Shown: one piece after another, positions 7,349-13,463 of the stretch
How the letters are laid out: every line of letters starts with the position of its first letter
Numbering within the stretch: position 1 is the first letter of the stretch
Source: Acetatifactor sp.
Lineage (GTDB): Bacteria; Bacillota; Clostridia; Lachnospirales; Lachnospiraceae
Direction: 5' to 3'
DNA length: 19,318 bases
Assembly: GCA_016293615.1 (NCBI GenBank)
Contig: JAEDDX010000050.1
Coordinates: forward strand, 1 to 19,318
Notes under the pieces: model-generated
What the model was told of the DNA's origin: nothing
Databases searched by the model: none
What the model saw: only the letters and a program-made list of their open reading frames with translations
Made by a program: the position numbers and the translations under genes

Positions 7349-8023
7349 TTACGGATTCTGGGGCTTTTTCTTCTTTTCAGATTTCTTTTCAGATTTCTTG
7401 TCTGATTTCCTGTCAGGCTCCGTGCGCTTCTTCTCCGCGGCTATTTCATCGATCATCTTCTCGATGATGAGCTTCTTGATATAGACATCAAAGCTCAGCG
7501 AGCAGATAAATGCGAACTTTTTCAGAAAATCCTGATCTTCTTCGGGCGCATTCTCAAAGGTTTGCTGCGAATAGGCATACTTCCTCTTGACATCCTCCTT
7601 CAGCGCATCCAGCTGTTCTTTTCCCATGTGATATGCTTCTTCGTAAATATCCTGCAGGTGGAACGATCCGGTGTTGTGGAAGAATCTTGTCGTGATGGGT
7701 TCTAACAGCGTCTGAATGTCACTGATGGAAAGCACACCCTTGTAATAATAGATGAAGATCAAAAGGAGAATGTGCTCCTTCGAATACTTCTTTCGAACCG
7801 GCGGAGGAAGCAGATCATTCTTCGCGTAGTTATTGATCATCGTCTTCGTGAGAATCTTATCTTCATCAGGATATCGCAGGGTCGAGCGCAGTCTGCTGTC
7901 CATGAAGGTCGTCACCTGGTCCATATATAGTTCAATATTGGGAATGTCAGCCGGCCTGATATAGTCCACTCTCTCCAGACTGGCCAGAATACTGTTGATC
8001 AGATCGTTGCCGTCTATCGTCAT
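7349..8023 (-). CDS. DUF1836 domain protein with Lys-rich C-terminal tail
   Basis: 224 residues, with AGAGGG 6 nt before ATG. The central region (about 50-165) matches the DUF1836 family found in Firmicutes: LTKTMINNYAKNDLLPPPVRKKYSKEH followed by LLIFIYYYKGVLSISDIQTLL. The first part looks like a MerR-like or winged-helix DNA-binding element (a 'NYxKxxLLPPP' turn), so a regulatory role is plausible but not proven. The last 30 or so residues are a charged low-complexity tail (KSDKKSEKKSEKKKK) encoded by 12-bp tandem repeats. The gene is divergent from a YerC-type regulator. Its promoter carries a perfect palindrome in the spacer, which hints at repression, perhaps by itself or by the neighbour. 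Possible co-transcription with the downstream substrate-binding lipoprotein (67-bp gap). Confidence 0.85.
   Translation of the reverse strand: MTIDGNDLINSILASLERVDYIRPADIPNIELYMDQVTTFMDSRLRSTLRYPDEDKILTKTMINNYAKNDLLPPPVRKKYSKEHILLLIFIYYYKGVLSISDIQTLLEPITTRFFHNTGSFHLQDIYEEAYHMGKEQLDALKEDVKRKYAYSQQTFENAPEEDQDFLKKFAFICSLSFDVYIKKLIIEKMIDEIAAEKKRTEPDRKSDKKSEKKSEKKKKPQNP
7374..7409. repeat. 12-bp tandem repeat, three units, inside the DUF1836 gene
   Basis: Units TTTTCAGATTTC (7374-7385), the same again (7386-7397) and the diverged TTGTCTGATTTC (7398-7409). They encode the K-S-(E/D)-K repeats of the C-terminal tail. Such short in-frame repeats can change copy number by slippage without breaking the frame. 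Confidence 0.8.
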
Positions 8024-8062
8024 CGGAATCCCTCTTTCATAGTATCGAATTCTATTTACTCT

Positions 8063-8091
8063 ATTATATAGTATTCAATACTACATGACAA
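8063..8091 (-). promoter_or_regulatory. promoter of the DUF1836 gene with spacer palindrome
   Basis: On the minus strand: TTGTCA (plus 8086-8091), 17-nt spacer, TATAAT (plus 8063-8068). A perfect 15-nt palindrome, TAGTATT-G-AATACTA on the minus strand (plus 8069-8083), fills the spacer right up to the -10. This is the classical place for a repressor operator. Half-site copies of TAGTAT recur at plus 8040-8045, in the leader, and at 8189-8194, near the divergent gene's start of transcription. Confidence 0.7.
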
Positions 8092-8154
8092 CCATTTTCT
8101 TCTTCTGCCATTCTATTTCTTGCAAAACTTTTCCCGTTTCGACACTTTCGCCTC

Positions 8155-8183
8155 TTTACTTTAAAACTTTAATATGTTAAAAT
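8155..8183 (+). promoter_or_regulatory. promoter of the YerC-like regulator gene
   Basis: TTTACT (8155-8160), a 17-nt spacer and TAAAAT (8178-8183), about 45 nt before the ATG at 8228. The predicted transcription start falls on a TAGTAT sequence (8189-8194), the half-site of the palindrome in the divergent promoter. Confidence 0.55.
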
Positions 8184-8227
8184 CTTCATAGTATCTTACC
8201 ATCAACAACAAAAACGAGGTGTCTGAT

Positions 8228-8530
8228 ATGAATAAGAAGATAAAAACAGAGGCTGTAGATGCCCTTTTCGATGCGATTCTCTGCCTGCAGACCAGAGAGG
8301 ATTGCTACAGCTTTTTCGAGGATCTCTGCACTGTCAACGAACTTCTCTCCCTCTCACAGCGGTTTGAGGTTGCAGCAATGCTCAAAAGCCACAAGACCTA
8401 TCTTGAGATTGCGGAGAAAACAGGAGCTTCCACCGCTACCATCAGCCGTGTCAACCGCTCTTTAAACTACGGAAACGACGGTTATGAGATGGTCTTTTCC
8501 AGAATGAATTCGGGCGAAGAGAACGCCTGA
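8228..8530 (+). CDS. YerC/YecD family TrpR-like regulator
   Basis: About 100 residues, which is the usual family length. An in-frame GTG at 8219 overlaps the Shine-Dalgarno sequence (GAGGT, 8216-8220), so the ATG at 8228, 7 nt further on, is the likely start. The protein belongs to the Trp-repressor superfamily group YerC/YecD of Firmicutes. The N-terminal helices DALFDAILCLQTREDCYSFF and the core TVNELLSLSQRFEVAAML resemble TrpR, and the HTH is TYLEIAEKTGASTATISRVN. Members are presumed DNA-binding regulators, but ligand and targets are unknown; tryptophan binding should not be assumed. The gene is single, divergent from the DUF1836 gene and followed by a strong terminator. Confidence 0.92.
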   Translation: MNKKIKTEAVDALFDAILCLQTREDCYSFFEDLCTVNELLSLSQRFEVAAMLKSHKTYLEIAEKTGASTATISRVNRSLNYGNDGYEMVFSRMNSGEENA

Positions 8531-8536
8531 CAGACG

Positions 8537-8572
8537 AAATCCCGATGCCAAAACGGTATCGGGATTTTTTTT
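8537..8572 (+). terminator. strong intrinsic terminator after the YerC-like gene
   Basis: A 10-bp perfect stem (AAATCCCGAT at 8537-8546 with ATCGGGATTT at 8558-8567), further inner pairing, then eight or more T residues. The bactofilin gene converges from the right (stop at 8591), so it may also stop that transcript, though the opposite-strand tail is weaker. Confidence 0.9.
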
Positions 8573-8590
8573 ATCTTTTTATACTTTCTT

Positions 8591-9172
8591 CTACTCTTCC
8601 CTGATCTGCTCTTCGCCCTGAGACGGTTGTCCGGTCACAGCATCCTCCTGTGACGAATCCTGCGAAGCGGGTGCTTCTCCGGCTTCCTTCAACTCGCGAA
8701 GTGCTTTGAAAAAAGCGGACTTTGCGGATTTTTTCTCCTTCTTATCGGGCTGCGCCGGTTCAGCCGTCGGTACATCCGCCGGCGTCTTCCGGGTCTGAGT
8801 GTCCTCAACGTCTGCAGCCTGCTCTTCTTGCGCGTTCGCTCTTCCCATGTCACAGTGTCCATGGAACACAGCTCCGTCATCCACAACAACCGCCGCCGTC
8901 TTCATATCGCCGATCAGGGTCGCCGTCGTGGTCAGTTCGATTCTCTCGGGCGCATCCACATTGCCGTACACCCTGCCGCCGATTACTGCCGCCTTGGCTT
9001 TCACATTGCCGTTTACCACGCCGCACTCACCGACAATCAAAGTACCGCCGATGATCACATTGCCTTCCACGGTTCCGTCGATACGCGCGGATTCCTGTGA
9101 AGTAAAATCACCGTTACAAACCACATTCCTGCCAATGATAGCCGCAATCGTTATCTTGTTTCTGCCAAACAT
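8591..9172 (-). CDS. bactofilin-type polymer-forming protein
   Basis: 193 residues. The bactofilin core (about 1-110) is a right-handed beta-helix of short repeats rich in Gly and Val: MFGRNKITIAAIIGRNVVCNGDF, IDGTVEGNVIIGGTLIVGE, VVNGNVKAKAAVIGGRVYGNV, ATLIGDMKTAAVVVDDGAVFHG. The rest is an acidic/Lys, low-complexity tail (about 115-193), probably disordered. Bactofilins self-assemble without nucleotide into membrane-bound filaments that place cell-wall enzymes. The gene follows the membrane LytM-like gene by 24 bp, an arrangement also known from the bactofilin/M23 pairs of proteobacteria (for example ccmA with csd1 in Helicobacter). It probably acts with that partner in cell shape or septal wall growth, or possibly in sporulation; that role is inference. 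Confidence 0.93.
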   Translation of the reverse strand: MFGRNKITIAAIIGRNVVCNGDFTSQESARIDGTVEGNVIIGGTLIVGECGVVNGNVKAKAAVIGGRVYGNVDAPERIELTTTATLIGDMKTAAVVVDDGAVFHGHCDMGRANAQEEQAADVEDTQTRKTPADVPTAEPAQPDKKEKKSAKSAFFKALRELKEAGEAPASQDSSQEDAVTGQPSQGEEQIREE

Positions 9173-9196
9173 ATCTGTCTGTCACCTCTCCGTTCA

Positions 9197-9922
9197 TCAT
9201 CCGCTGATTTCCAGCATCGTCATCGGATCGATATGGGTGCCGTCCAAAAGCATCTGATACCCCAGCTTACAGTTGTCGGCATTGATCAGAAAAAGCGTAT
9301 TGCCCGCATTGACCTTCTCACCCTGCTTTACCTTGACTTCACCGGAATTACGGTAAATCGTTATATAGCCGTTTCCATGGTCGATCCACACATTGTGGCC
9401 GTACTCCGCGTCATCGTTGACCGCGAGTACTTCACCGCCTCCGGCTGCAACTACCATCGCACCCGGAGAAGCCGTAAAAATGCACATGGGATCACCTTCT
9501 GTCAGCTCATCCATACTGGCTGATTTCGACAAAGGAAAACCCGACGGCAAAAACTGTCTTTCAAGTTCCTGCGTAAGCGTATCCTCGTTTTGTGTCTTCT
9601 GGTTCACTGTATCACAGAGAATCTGAATCTTTTCATTCAGAGTATTGATCTCCTGCTCCAGTGCCGCCTTCTCCTGTTCCAGCTTCTGAATGTTTTCGTC
9701 CAGAGCAATGGCTGTCTTTTGCTGTTCAAGCCTCTCCTTCGCCTTCTCACTGCTTTGAAAGAAAGAAAATCCGATCAGGCTGCCGAATGCGAGACAAAGT
9801 ATCACGCCGAGCAGCACACTGAGGCCGTGCAGGATACGAACCTGCTTCAGTTCACCATCTGCAGTTTCCGGCGTAAGAATCATGACCTGGTCCTGTTTGC
9901 GCTTATGACTTTTCCTTTTCAT
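9197..9922 (-). CDS. membrane-anchored, catalytically degenerate M23/LytM-domain protein
   Basis: 241 residues. A basic cytoplasmic start (MKRKSHKRKQ) and one transmembrane helix (about 33-55) are followed by a coiled coil (about 58-122) and a LytM/M23 fold (about 145-235). The fold shows MVVAAGGGEVLAV, WIDHGNGYITIY, VKVKQGEKVNAGNTLF and a final GTHIDPM. The zinc ligands of active M23 enzymes are missing: there is no HxxxD before the G-G-V strand, the usual Y-x-H is YRN, and the HLHFE strand is replaced by KLGYQMLLDG. It is therefore likely non-enzymatic, like SpoIIQ- or EnvC-type scaffold or activator proteins. The upstream ribosome binding site is weak (GAAAGG, about 13 nt away). First gene of the pair with bactofilin. 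Confidence 0.85.
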   Translation of the reverse strand: MKRKSHKRKQDQVMILTPETADGELKQVRILHGLSVLLGVILCLAFGSLIGFSFFQSSEKAKERLEQQKTAIALDENIQKLEQEKAALEQEINTLNEKIQILCDTVNQKTQNEDTLTQELERQFLPSGFPLSKSASMDELTEGDPMCIFTASPGAMVVAAGGGEVLAVNDDAEYGHNVWIDHGNGYITIYRNSGEVKVKQGEKVNAGNTLFLINADNCKLGYQMLLDGTHIDPMTMLEISG

Positions 9923-9990
9923 ATATCGTTATGCCTTTCAATACCTTTCCCAAAAGCACACGGTGCATGCTGTTATTGCATTCATTTCCA

Positions 9991-10004
9991 TGACAATCGT
10001 GTCA
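9991..10004. repeat. short inverted repeat in the leader of the LytM-like gene
   Basis: TGACA-ATCG-TGTCA, 5-bp arms and a 4-nt centre, 15 nt downstream of the candidate -10 and some 70 nt before the gene. It is short, so may be chance. If real it could be an operator. Confidence 0.3.
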
Positions 10005-10018
10005 AAATAATAAGTATG

Positions 10019-10047
10019 ATTTTATCATAGGTATTGTTCTGCATCAA
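10019..10047 (-). promoter_or_regulatory. candidate promoter for the LytM-like/bactofilin pair
   Basis: Minus strand TTGATG (plus 10042-10047), 17-nt spacer, TAAAAT (plus 10019-10024). It lies about 100 nt upstream of the ATG at 9922. The 80 bp between it and the hisA stop are AT-rich, with no clear terminator. Confidence 0.5.
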
Positions 10048-10128
10048 TGACAGATTGATATTTTTGTAACATTTTAACAATATTTTACAACTCATAGGAC
10101 AAAATCAAGCCGGAATACAGATGTAAAT

Positions 10129-10908
10129 TTATGCATTTTGACAGATTTGAAGTATCTTTTCGAAGGCCAGATTTCCTCCGAACAGATCCAGCGCGCTTCC
10201 CACAGTCACATTGATTCTGCCTTTTCCGAGCTGTTTGAGCAACTGAATATCATCATACTCATGCACTCCTCCGGCGTAGGTCAGAGGTCTTTTTCCCCAG
10301 CCTCCCAGAAATCCGGCAAGGGTTTCCTCGATTCCGTTGGCCTTCCCTTCCACGTCAACCGCATGGATCAGGAACTCGTCGCAGTAATCGGAGAGTCTGT
10401 CCAACAGTTCTTCCGTCACCTTCTCCTCGGTCATCTTCTGCCATCTGTCCGTGACAATCAGATAGCCGTCCTTCGTCCTGCGGCAGCTCAGGTCAAGAAC
10501 CAGATGTTCTTTTCCCACTGTGTCAGCCAGTTTTTTCAGATTATCATAATGAATTCTGCCGTCGCGGAATACATACGAGGTCACGATTACATGCGATGCA
10601 CCGGCTTCGAGATACTCGGACGCATTTTCGCAATGGATTCCTCCGCCGATCTGAAGTCCGCCCGGATAGGCCTTCAGGGCAGCCACTGCCTGACTTTTCG
10701 TCGCCTCAAAATACTCGCTCGAGGCGGCATTGAGCATGATGATGTGTCCTCCTCTGACGCCGGCTTTTCGATACAGCTGCGCATAATAAGCCGCGTCATG
10801 CGTCGCGACAAAATTCTCCGTCGCACAGTCGCCTTTGTCCTTCAGACTGCCTCCGACGATCTGTTTTACTTTACCGTTATGAATATCAATACAAGGTCGA
10901 AACTCCAT
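10129..10908 (-). CDS. hisA: HisA, eukaryotic-type ProFAR isomerase
   Basis: Phosphoribosylformimino-5-aminoimidazole carboxamide ribotide isomerase, the fourth step of histidine synthesis; a TIM barrel. About 259 residues from MEFRPCIDIHNGK. The in-frame TTG five codons earlier is part of the ribosome binding region, with GAGGT 4-5 nt before the ATG at 10908. The sequence matches the eukaryotic (HIS6-like) subgroup rather than the usual bacterial HisA: FRPCIDIHNGKVKQIVGGSL, LNAASSEYFEATKSQAVAAL, LQIGGGIHCENASEYLEAGASHVIVTS, LVLDLSCRRTKDGYLIVTDRWQ and LTYAGGVHEYDDI. The two expected acids are present (Asp8 and the Asp of LDLSC). No other his gene is near, so it stands outside a his operon. 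It might be the cell's only HisA or an extra copy. Confidence 0.88.
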   Translation of the reverse strand: MEFRPCIDIHNGKVKQIVGGSLKDKGDCATENFVATHDAAYYAQLYRKAGVRGGHIIMLNAASSEYFEATKSQAVAALKAYPGGLQIGGGIHCENASEYLEAGASHVIVTSYVFRDGRIHYDNLKKLADTVGKEHLVLDLSCRRTKDGYLIVTDRWQKMTEEKVTEELLDRLSDYCDEFLIHAVDVEGKANGIEETLAGFLGGWGKRPLTYAGGVHEYDDIQLLKQLGKGRINVTVGSALDLFGGNLAFEKILQICQNA

Positions 10909-10975
10909 CTTTACCTCACTCAAAAAACATTCATGAATATTTTTTCTCCGTCCGCAGATACTATTCCCAATCAGT

Positions 10976-10990
10976 CTGAAACTGTTTCAG
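10976..10990. promoter_or_regulatory. 15-nt palindrome between hisA and the lipoprotein gene
   Basis: CTGAAAC-T-GTTTCAG, perfect 7-bp arms around one base, in the 122-bp divergent gap between hisA (-) and the small lipoprotein (+). Its position fits an operator or a short leader hairpin. No convincing -35/-10 pair was found for either gene in this gap. Confidence 0.4.
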
Positions 10991-11030
10991 CTGGTTGGAA
11001 ATGTAATGCAATTGCAGAACGGAGGAAATT

Positions 11031-11435
11031 ATGAAAAGAAAGAATTCTTCAGCCGGAATGCACAGGCTTTCGGCAATCTGTCTGTTGCTGATTCTCACTT
11101 TTACGGCAACAGCATGTTCCAACAATAAAACAAATGACAACAATATGAACAATAATAATCAGAACGCATCCTCAAGCCCCATCGTATCCGAGACTGCGCC
11201 CTCGTCCTCAAACGGCGAGTTCAACAATTCCGTCACGGAAGGGAACAACAACGCGGGTGATTCTCTTTTGGACGATACCGGCAATGTCATCGACGATACT
11301 GTTCACGATATCACAAACGGTATCGACAATGTTGCGGACGACCTCACAGGCAACGGCGGTCAGAGCAGCACAGCTTCCGACACCGTCTCCCCTTCCGAAA
11401 CCGGTACAAACACAAACAAAACCCGTACCAGATAA
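11031..11435 (+). CDS. small Asn/Asp-rich lipoprotein, function unknown
   Basis: 134 residues, with a strong ribosome binding site (GGAGG, 6 nt before ATG). It has a type-II signal peptide: charged KRKN, hydrophobic stretch LSAICLLLILTFTATAC, lipobox ending at Cys29. The mature part is low complexity: an Asn-rich linker (NDNNMNNNNQN), then Ser/Thr, then a middle with periodic VIDDTVHDITNGIDNVADDLTG that looks like an amphipathic helix, ending in a Ser/Thr and basic tail (KTRTR). Similar short secreted lipoproteins with 'DDTxNxIDD' periodicity occur in Lachnospiraceae, without known role. It stands alone between hisA and dapB and ends near a hairpin shared with dapB. Confidence 0.8.
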   Translation: MKRKNSSAGMHRLSAICLLLILTFTATACSNNKTNDNNMNNNNQNASSSPIVSETAPSSSNGEFNNSVTEGNNNAGDSLLDDTGNVIDDTVHDITNGIDNVADDLTGNGGQSSTASDTVSPSETGTNTNKTRTR

Positions 11436-11442
11436 TAAGGAC

Positions 11443-11475
11443 AGGCAGTCCCTCCCTATCAGGAAAGGACTGCCT
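11443..11475. terminator. hairpin between converging lipoprotein and dapB genes
   Basis: AGGCAGTCC (11443-11451) pairs with GGACTGCCT (11467-11475), a 9-bp perfect stem with a 15-nt loop that contains the dapB stop codon. The T-tracts are poor on both strands (CAATTAC on plus, GTCCTTATT on minus), so it may be a weak bidirectional terminator or an mRNA 3'-end stabiliser. Confidence 0.45.
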
Positions 11476-12226
11476 CAATTACATTGCTCATATCATACAT
11501 TCCGGCGGGTTTTCCTGCCAGGAATTTAGCTGCCTGAACGGCACCTTTTCCGAACACTGCCTTAGAGTATGCCGTGTGAGAGAAGGTTACTACTTCATCA
11601 GAGCCGGCAAAGATCACATCATGGTCCCCGACAATGGTGCCGCCGCGTACGGCACTGATTCCGATCTCCTTCTTCGGGCGTCTCTCTCTTCTGGTGCTTC
11701 TGTCATATACATATTCATATGCGCCGTTCAATTCCTCATTGATAGAATCCGCGAGTGCGAGTGCCGTGCCGCTGGGCGCATCCAGCTTCAGATTGTGATG
11801 CTTCTCCACGATCTCAATGTCAAAACCGGCAGGCGCAAGCACATCGGCCGCCTTCTTCAAAAGCTGCAGCATCAGGTTGATGCCCAGTGACATGTTTGCG
11901 GATTTCAGTACGGCAACCTTCTTGGATACTTCAGCCGTTCTTGCAAGCTGGGCTTCGGAAAGACCGGTTGTACACAGCACGCAGGGAACCAGCTTTGCCT
12001 CGCAATAGTCCAGCAGAGCGTCCACCGCAGGCGCTGCCGAAAAGTCAATAATACAGTCAGCCTCTACATTACATTCTGAAATTGTCCGAAACACCGGGTA
12101 GGGATTGTGCCCATCATCATAGGCATCCACTCCGGCCACCAGTTCCACTTCCTCATCGGAAGCAATCAATCCGCTGATGACCTGACCCATTTTACCGTTA
12201 CATCCATGCATAATTACTCTTGTCAT
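11459..12226 (-). CDS. dapB: 4-hydroxy-tetrahydrodipicolinate reductase
   Basis: Second step of the diaminopimelate/lysine branch: NAD(P)H-dependent reduction of the DapA product. 255 residues. GGAGGT lies 9 nt before ATG. The N-terminal nucleotide-binding motif is MHGCNGKMGQVISG. The catalytic and substrate motif EIVEKHHNLKLDAPSGTALAL is intact, and the C-terminus holds SAVRGGTIVGDHDVIFAG and AAKFLAGKPAGMYDMSNVIE. It starts 23 bp after the dapA stop, so the two form an operon under the lysine riboswitch ahead of dapA. Length and residues are normal. Confidence 0.98.
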   Translation of the reverse strand: MTRVIMHGCNGKMGQVISGLIASDEEVELVAGVDAYDDGHNPYPVFRTISECNVEADCIIDFSAAPAVDALLDYCEAKLVPCVLCTTGLSEAQLARTAEVSKKVAVLKSANMSLGINLMLQLLKKAADVLAPAGFDIEIVEKHHNLKLDAPSGTALALADSINEELNGAYEYVYDRSTRRERRPKKEIGISAVRGGTIVGDHDVIFAGSDEVVTFSHTAYSKAVFGKGAVQAAKFLAGKPAGMYDMSNVIEAVLS

Positions 12227-12249
12227 ACCGATCGTACCTCCGGGTTATC

Positions 12250-13134
12250 TTACAGAATTCCGTACTCCTTCATTGCCTTTTCAAGACGGGCACTGTTTGC
12301 AGGTTCCATCTCGGTCAGAGGTCTTCTGAGTACTCCGGCTTTCATTCCCATCAGATTCAGAGCCTTCTTGACAGGAATCGGGTTTACCTCACAGAACAGA
12401 GCATTTACAAGCTCCATCGCCTCCAGCTGCAGCTTCATGCTGGTCTTTACATCTCCGTCCAGATAGGTCCGGCAGATCTCATGTGTCTTCTCGGGTGCAA
12501 CATTTGCGAGCACACTGATGACGCCGATGCCGCCCAGGGACATAACAGGCACGATATGATCATCATTTCCGGAATAAATGTCTACTGCCCCGTCAGCGAT
12601 TGCCGCAAGATGGCCGATCTGGCTGATGTTGCCGCTCGCTTCCTTGACGCCGACAATGTTTTCCACATCCTTGCACAGTCTGACGATCGTCTCGGGAAGG
12701 ATATTGCAGCCGGTTCTGCTCGGAACATTGTACAGAAGAACCGGAATCTTCACCGATTCAGCGACCGCCTTAAAGTGCGCATACAGACCGTTCTGGGTAG
12801 CCTTATTGTAATAAGGGGAAACCAGCAGCAGACCGTCAGCACCGAGCTTCTCCGCCTCCGTGGAAAGATAAATCGCCGTCTCGGTACAGTTGGATCCGGT
12901 TCCTGCAATGACAGGCACTCTTCCGGCTACCTTTTTCACTACATATCCGATGACATCCAGATGCTCTTCGTGAGTCAGTGTGGATGACTCTCCTGTCGTA
13001 CCGCATGCAATGATCGCATCGATTTTATGAGCGATCTGAAACTCAATCAGTTCCGCAAGCTGCTCATAATTTACACTTCCGTCTTCAAACATAGGAGTTA
13101 CAATAGCAACTCCCGCTCCCTTAAAAATTGACAT
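12250..13134 (-). CDS. dapA: 4-hydroxy-tetrahydrodipicolinate synthase
   Basis: Condenses pyruvate with aspartate semialdehyde, the entry step to diaminopimelate (peptidoglycan) and lysine. 294 residues from MSIFKGAGVAIVTPM, the family length. The ATG at 13134 has GGAGGAG at proper spacing; the frame stays open 40 codons further up, but that part overlaps the riboswitch terminator and is not coding. TIM barrel motifs: IIACGTTGESSTLTHEEH, LLVSPYYNKATQNGLYAHF with the catalytic Tyr, LLYNVPSRTGCN, and GVKEASGN with the Schiff-base Lys. Followed by dapB in the same operon. Confidence 0.98.
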   Translation of the reverse strand: MSIFKGAGVAIVTPMFEDGSVNYEQLAELIEFQIAHKIDAIIACGTTGESSTLTHEEHLDVIGYVVKKVAGRVPVIAGTGSNCTETAIYLSTEAEKLGADGLLLVSPYYNKATQNGLYAHFKAVAESVKIPVLLYNVPSRTGCNILPETIVRLCKDVENIVGVKEASGNISQIGHLAAIADGAVDIYSGNDDHIVPVMSLGGIGVISVLANVAPEKTHEICRTYLDGDVKTSMKLQLEAMELVNALFCEVNPIPVKKALNLMGMKAGVLRRPLTEMEPANSARLEKAMKEYGIL

Positions 13135-13180
13135 GTTTCTCTCCTCCGTCTGTATCATGTGAGTCTTGTGAATCAGTATC

Positions 13181-13214
13181 GAAAATAGAAACGCCGGCAC
13201 ATAAAGCGCCGGCG
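13181..13214 (-). terminator. riboswitch expression-platform terminator ahead of dapA
   Basis: On the minus strand CGCCGGCGC (plus 13206-13214) pairs with GTGCCGGCG (plus 13192-13200), a 9-bp GC-rich stem with a loop of TTTAT, followed by TTTCTATTTT. It lies between the lysine aptamer and the dapA ribosome binding site, where a ligand-controlled terminator is expected. Confidence 0.88.
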
Positions 13215-13239
13215 AACAATATTCTTGCGATATATTGAT

Positions 13240-13412
13240 CGGATAGCGCCCCATCCGATATCCGGATGACAGTCATACGGCTCTTAACCGTATGCCCAAG
13301 ATCTGACTTCAGGTGGTCTCGTCTTTCGGCGTCTTCCCCTTTCTCCGCATCTTAAACTGCGCCTGCCGCATCAATCCGGATACTGATGAAATACGCAACC
13401 TCTATCTCGTAT
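13240..13412 (-). promoter_or_regulatory. lysine riboswitch (L box)
   Basis: The minus-strand leader contains the conserved L-box blocks in order: GAGATAGAGGTTGCG at the 5' side, GAAAGGGGAAGACGCCGAA in the core, then GGGCATACGGTTAAGAGCCG and a conserved ACTGTCATCC. A short stem, CATCCG-GATAT-CGGATG, takes the place of P5. It is closed by GGGCGCTATC, whose CTATC pairs with GATAG at the 5' end to form P1. The order and spacing match the lysine riboswitch of the Bacillus lysC leader. Bound lysine should stabilise P1 and allow the downstream terminator to form, so that dapA-dapB is shut off when lysine is plentiful. Confidence 0.93.
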
Positions 13413-13419
13413 TTATAGC

Positions 13420-13448
13420 ATCATAGCATTTTCAATTCGTAATGTCAA
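13420..13448 (-). promoter_or_regulatory. consensus promoter of the dapA-dapB operon
   Basis: Minus strand TTGACA (plus 13443-13448), exactly 17 nt, TATGAT (plus 13420-13425). Transcription should start near 13413, right at the 5' edge of the lysine aptamer. The -35 begins 15 bp after the stop of the upstream SSB-like gene. Confidence 0.85.
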
Positions 13449-13463
13449 TGCTTATTTTTCCGT

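Noticed and set aside
7374..7409. Short CRISPR-like repeat
   Set aside because: Units are only 12 bp, directly adjacent without spacers, and in frame with a Lys-rich tail.
10048..10128. AT-rich gap after hisA, searched for a terminator or small RNA
   Set aside because: No stem with a T-run and no promoter other than the one already listed for the LytM-like gene.
13135..13254. N-terminal extension of DapA by 40 codons
   Set aside because: The extension covers the riboswitch terminator. The internal ATG at 13134 gives the normal family length and start.
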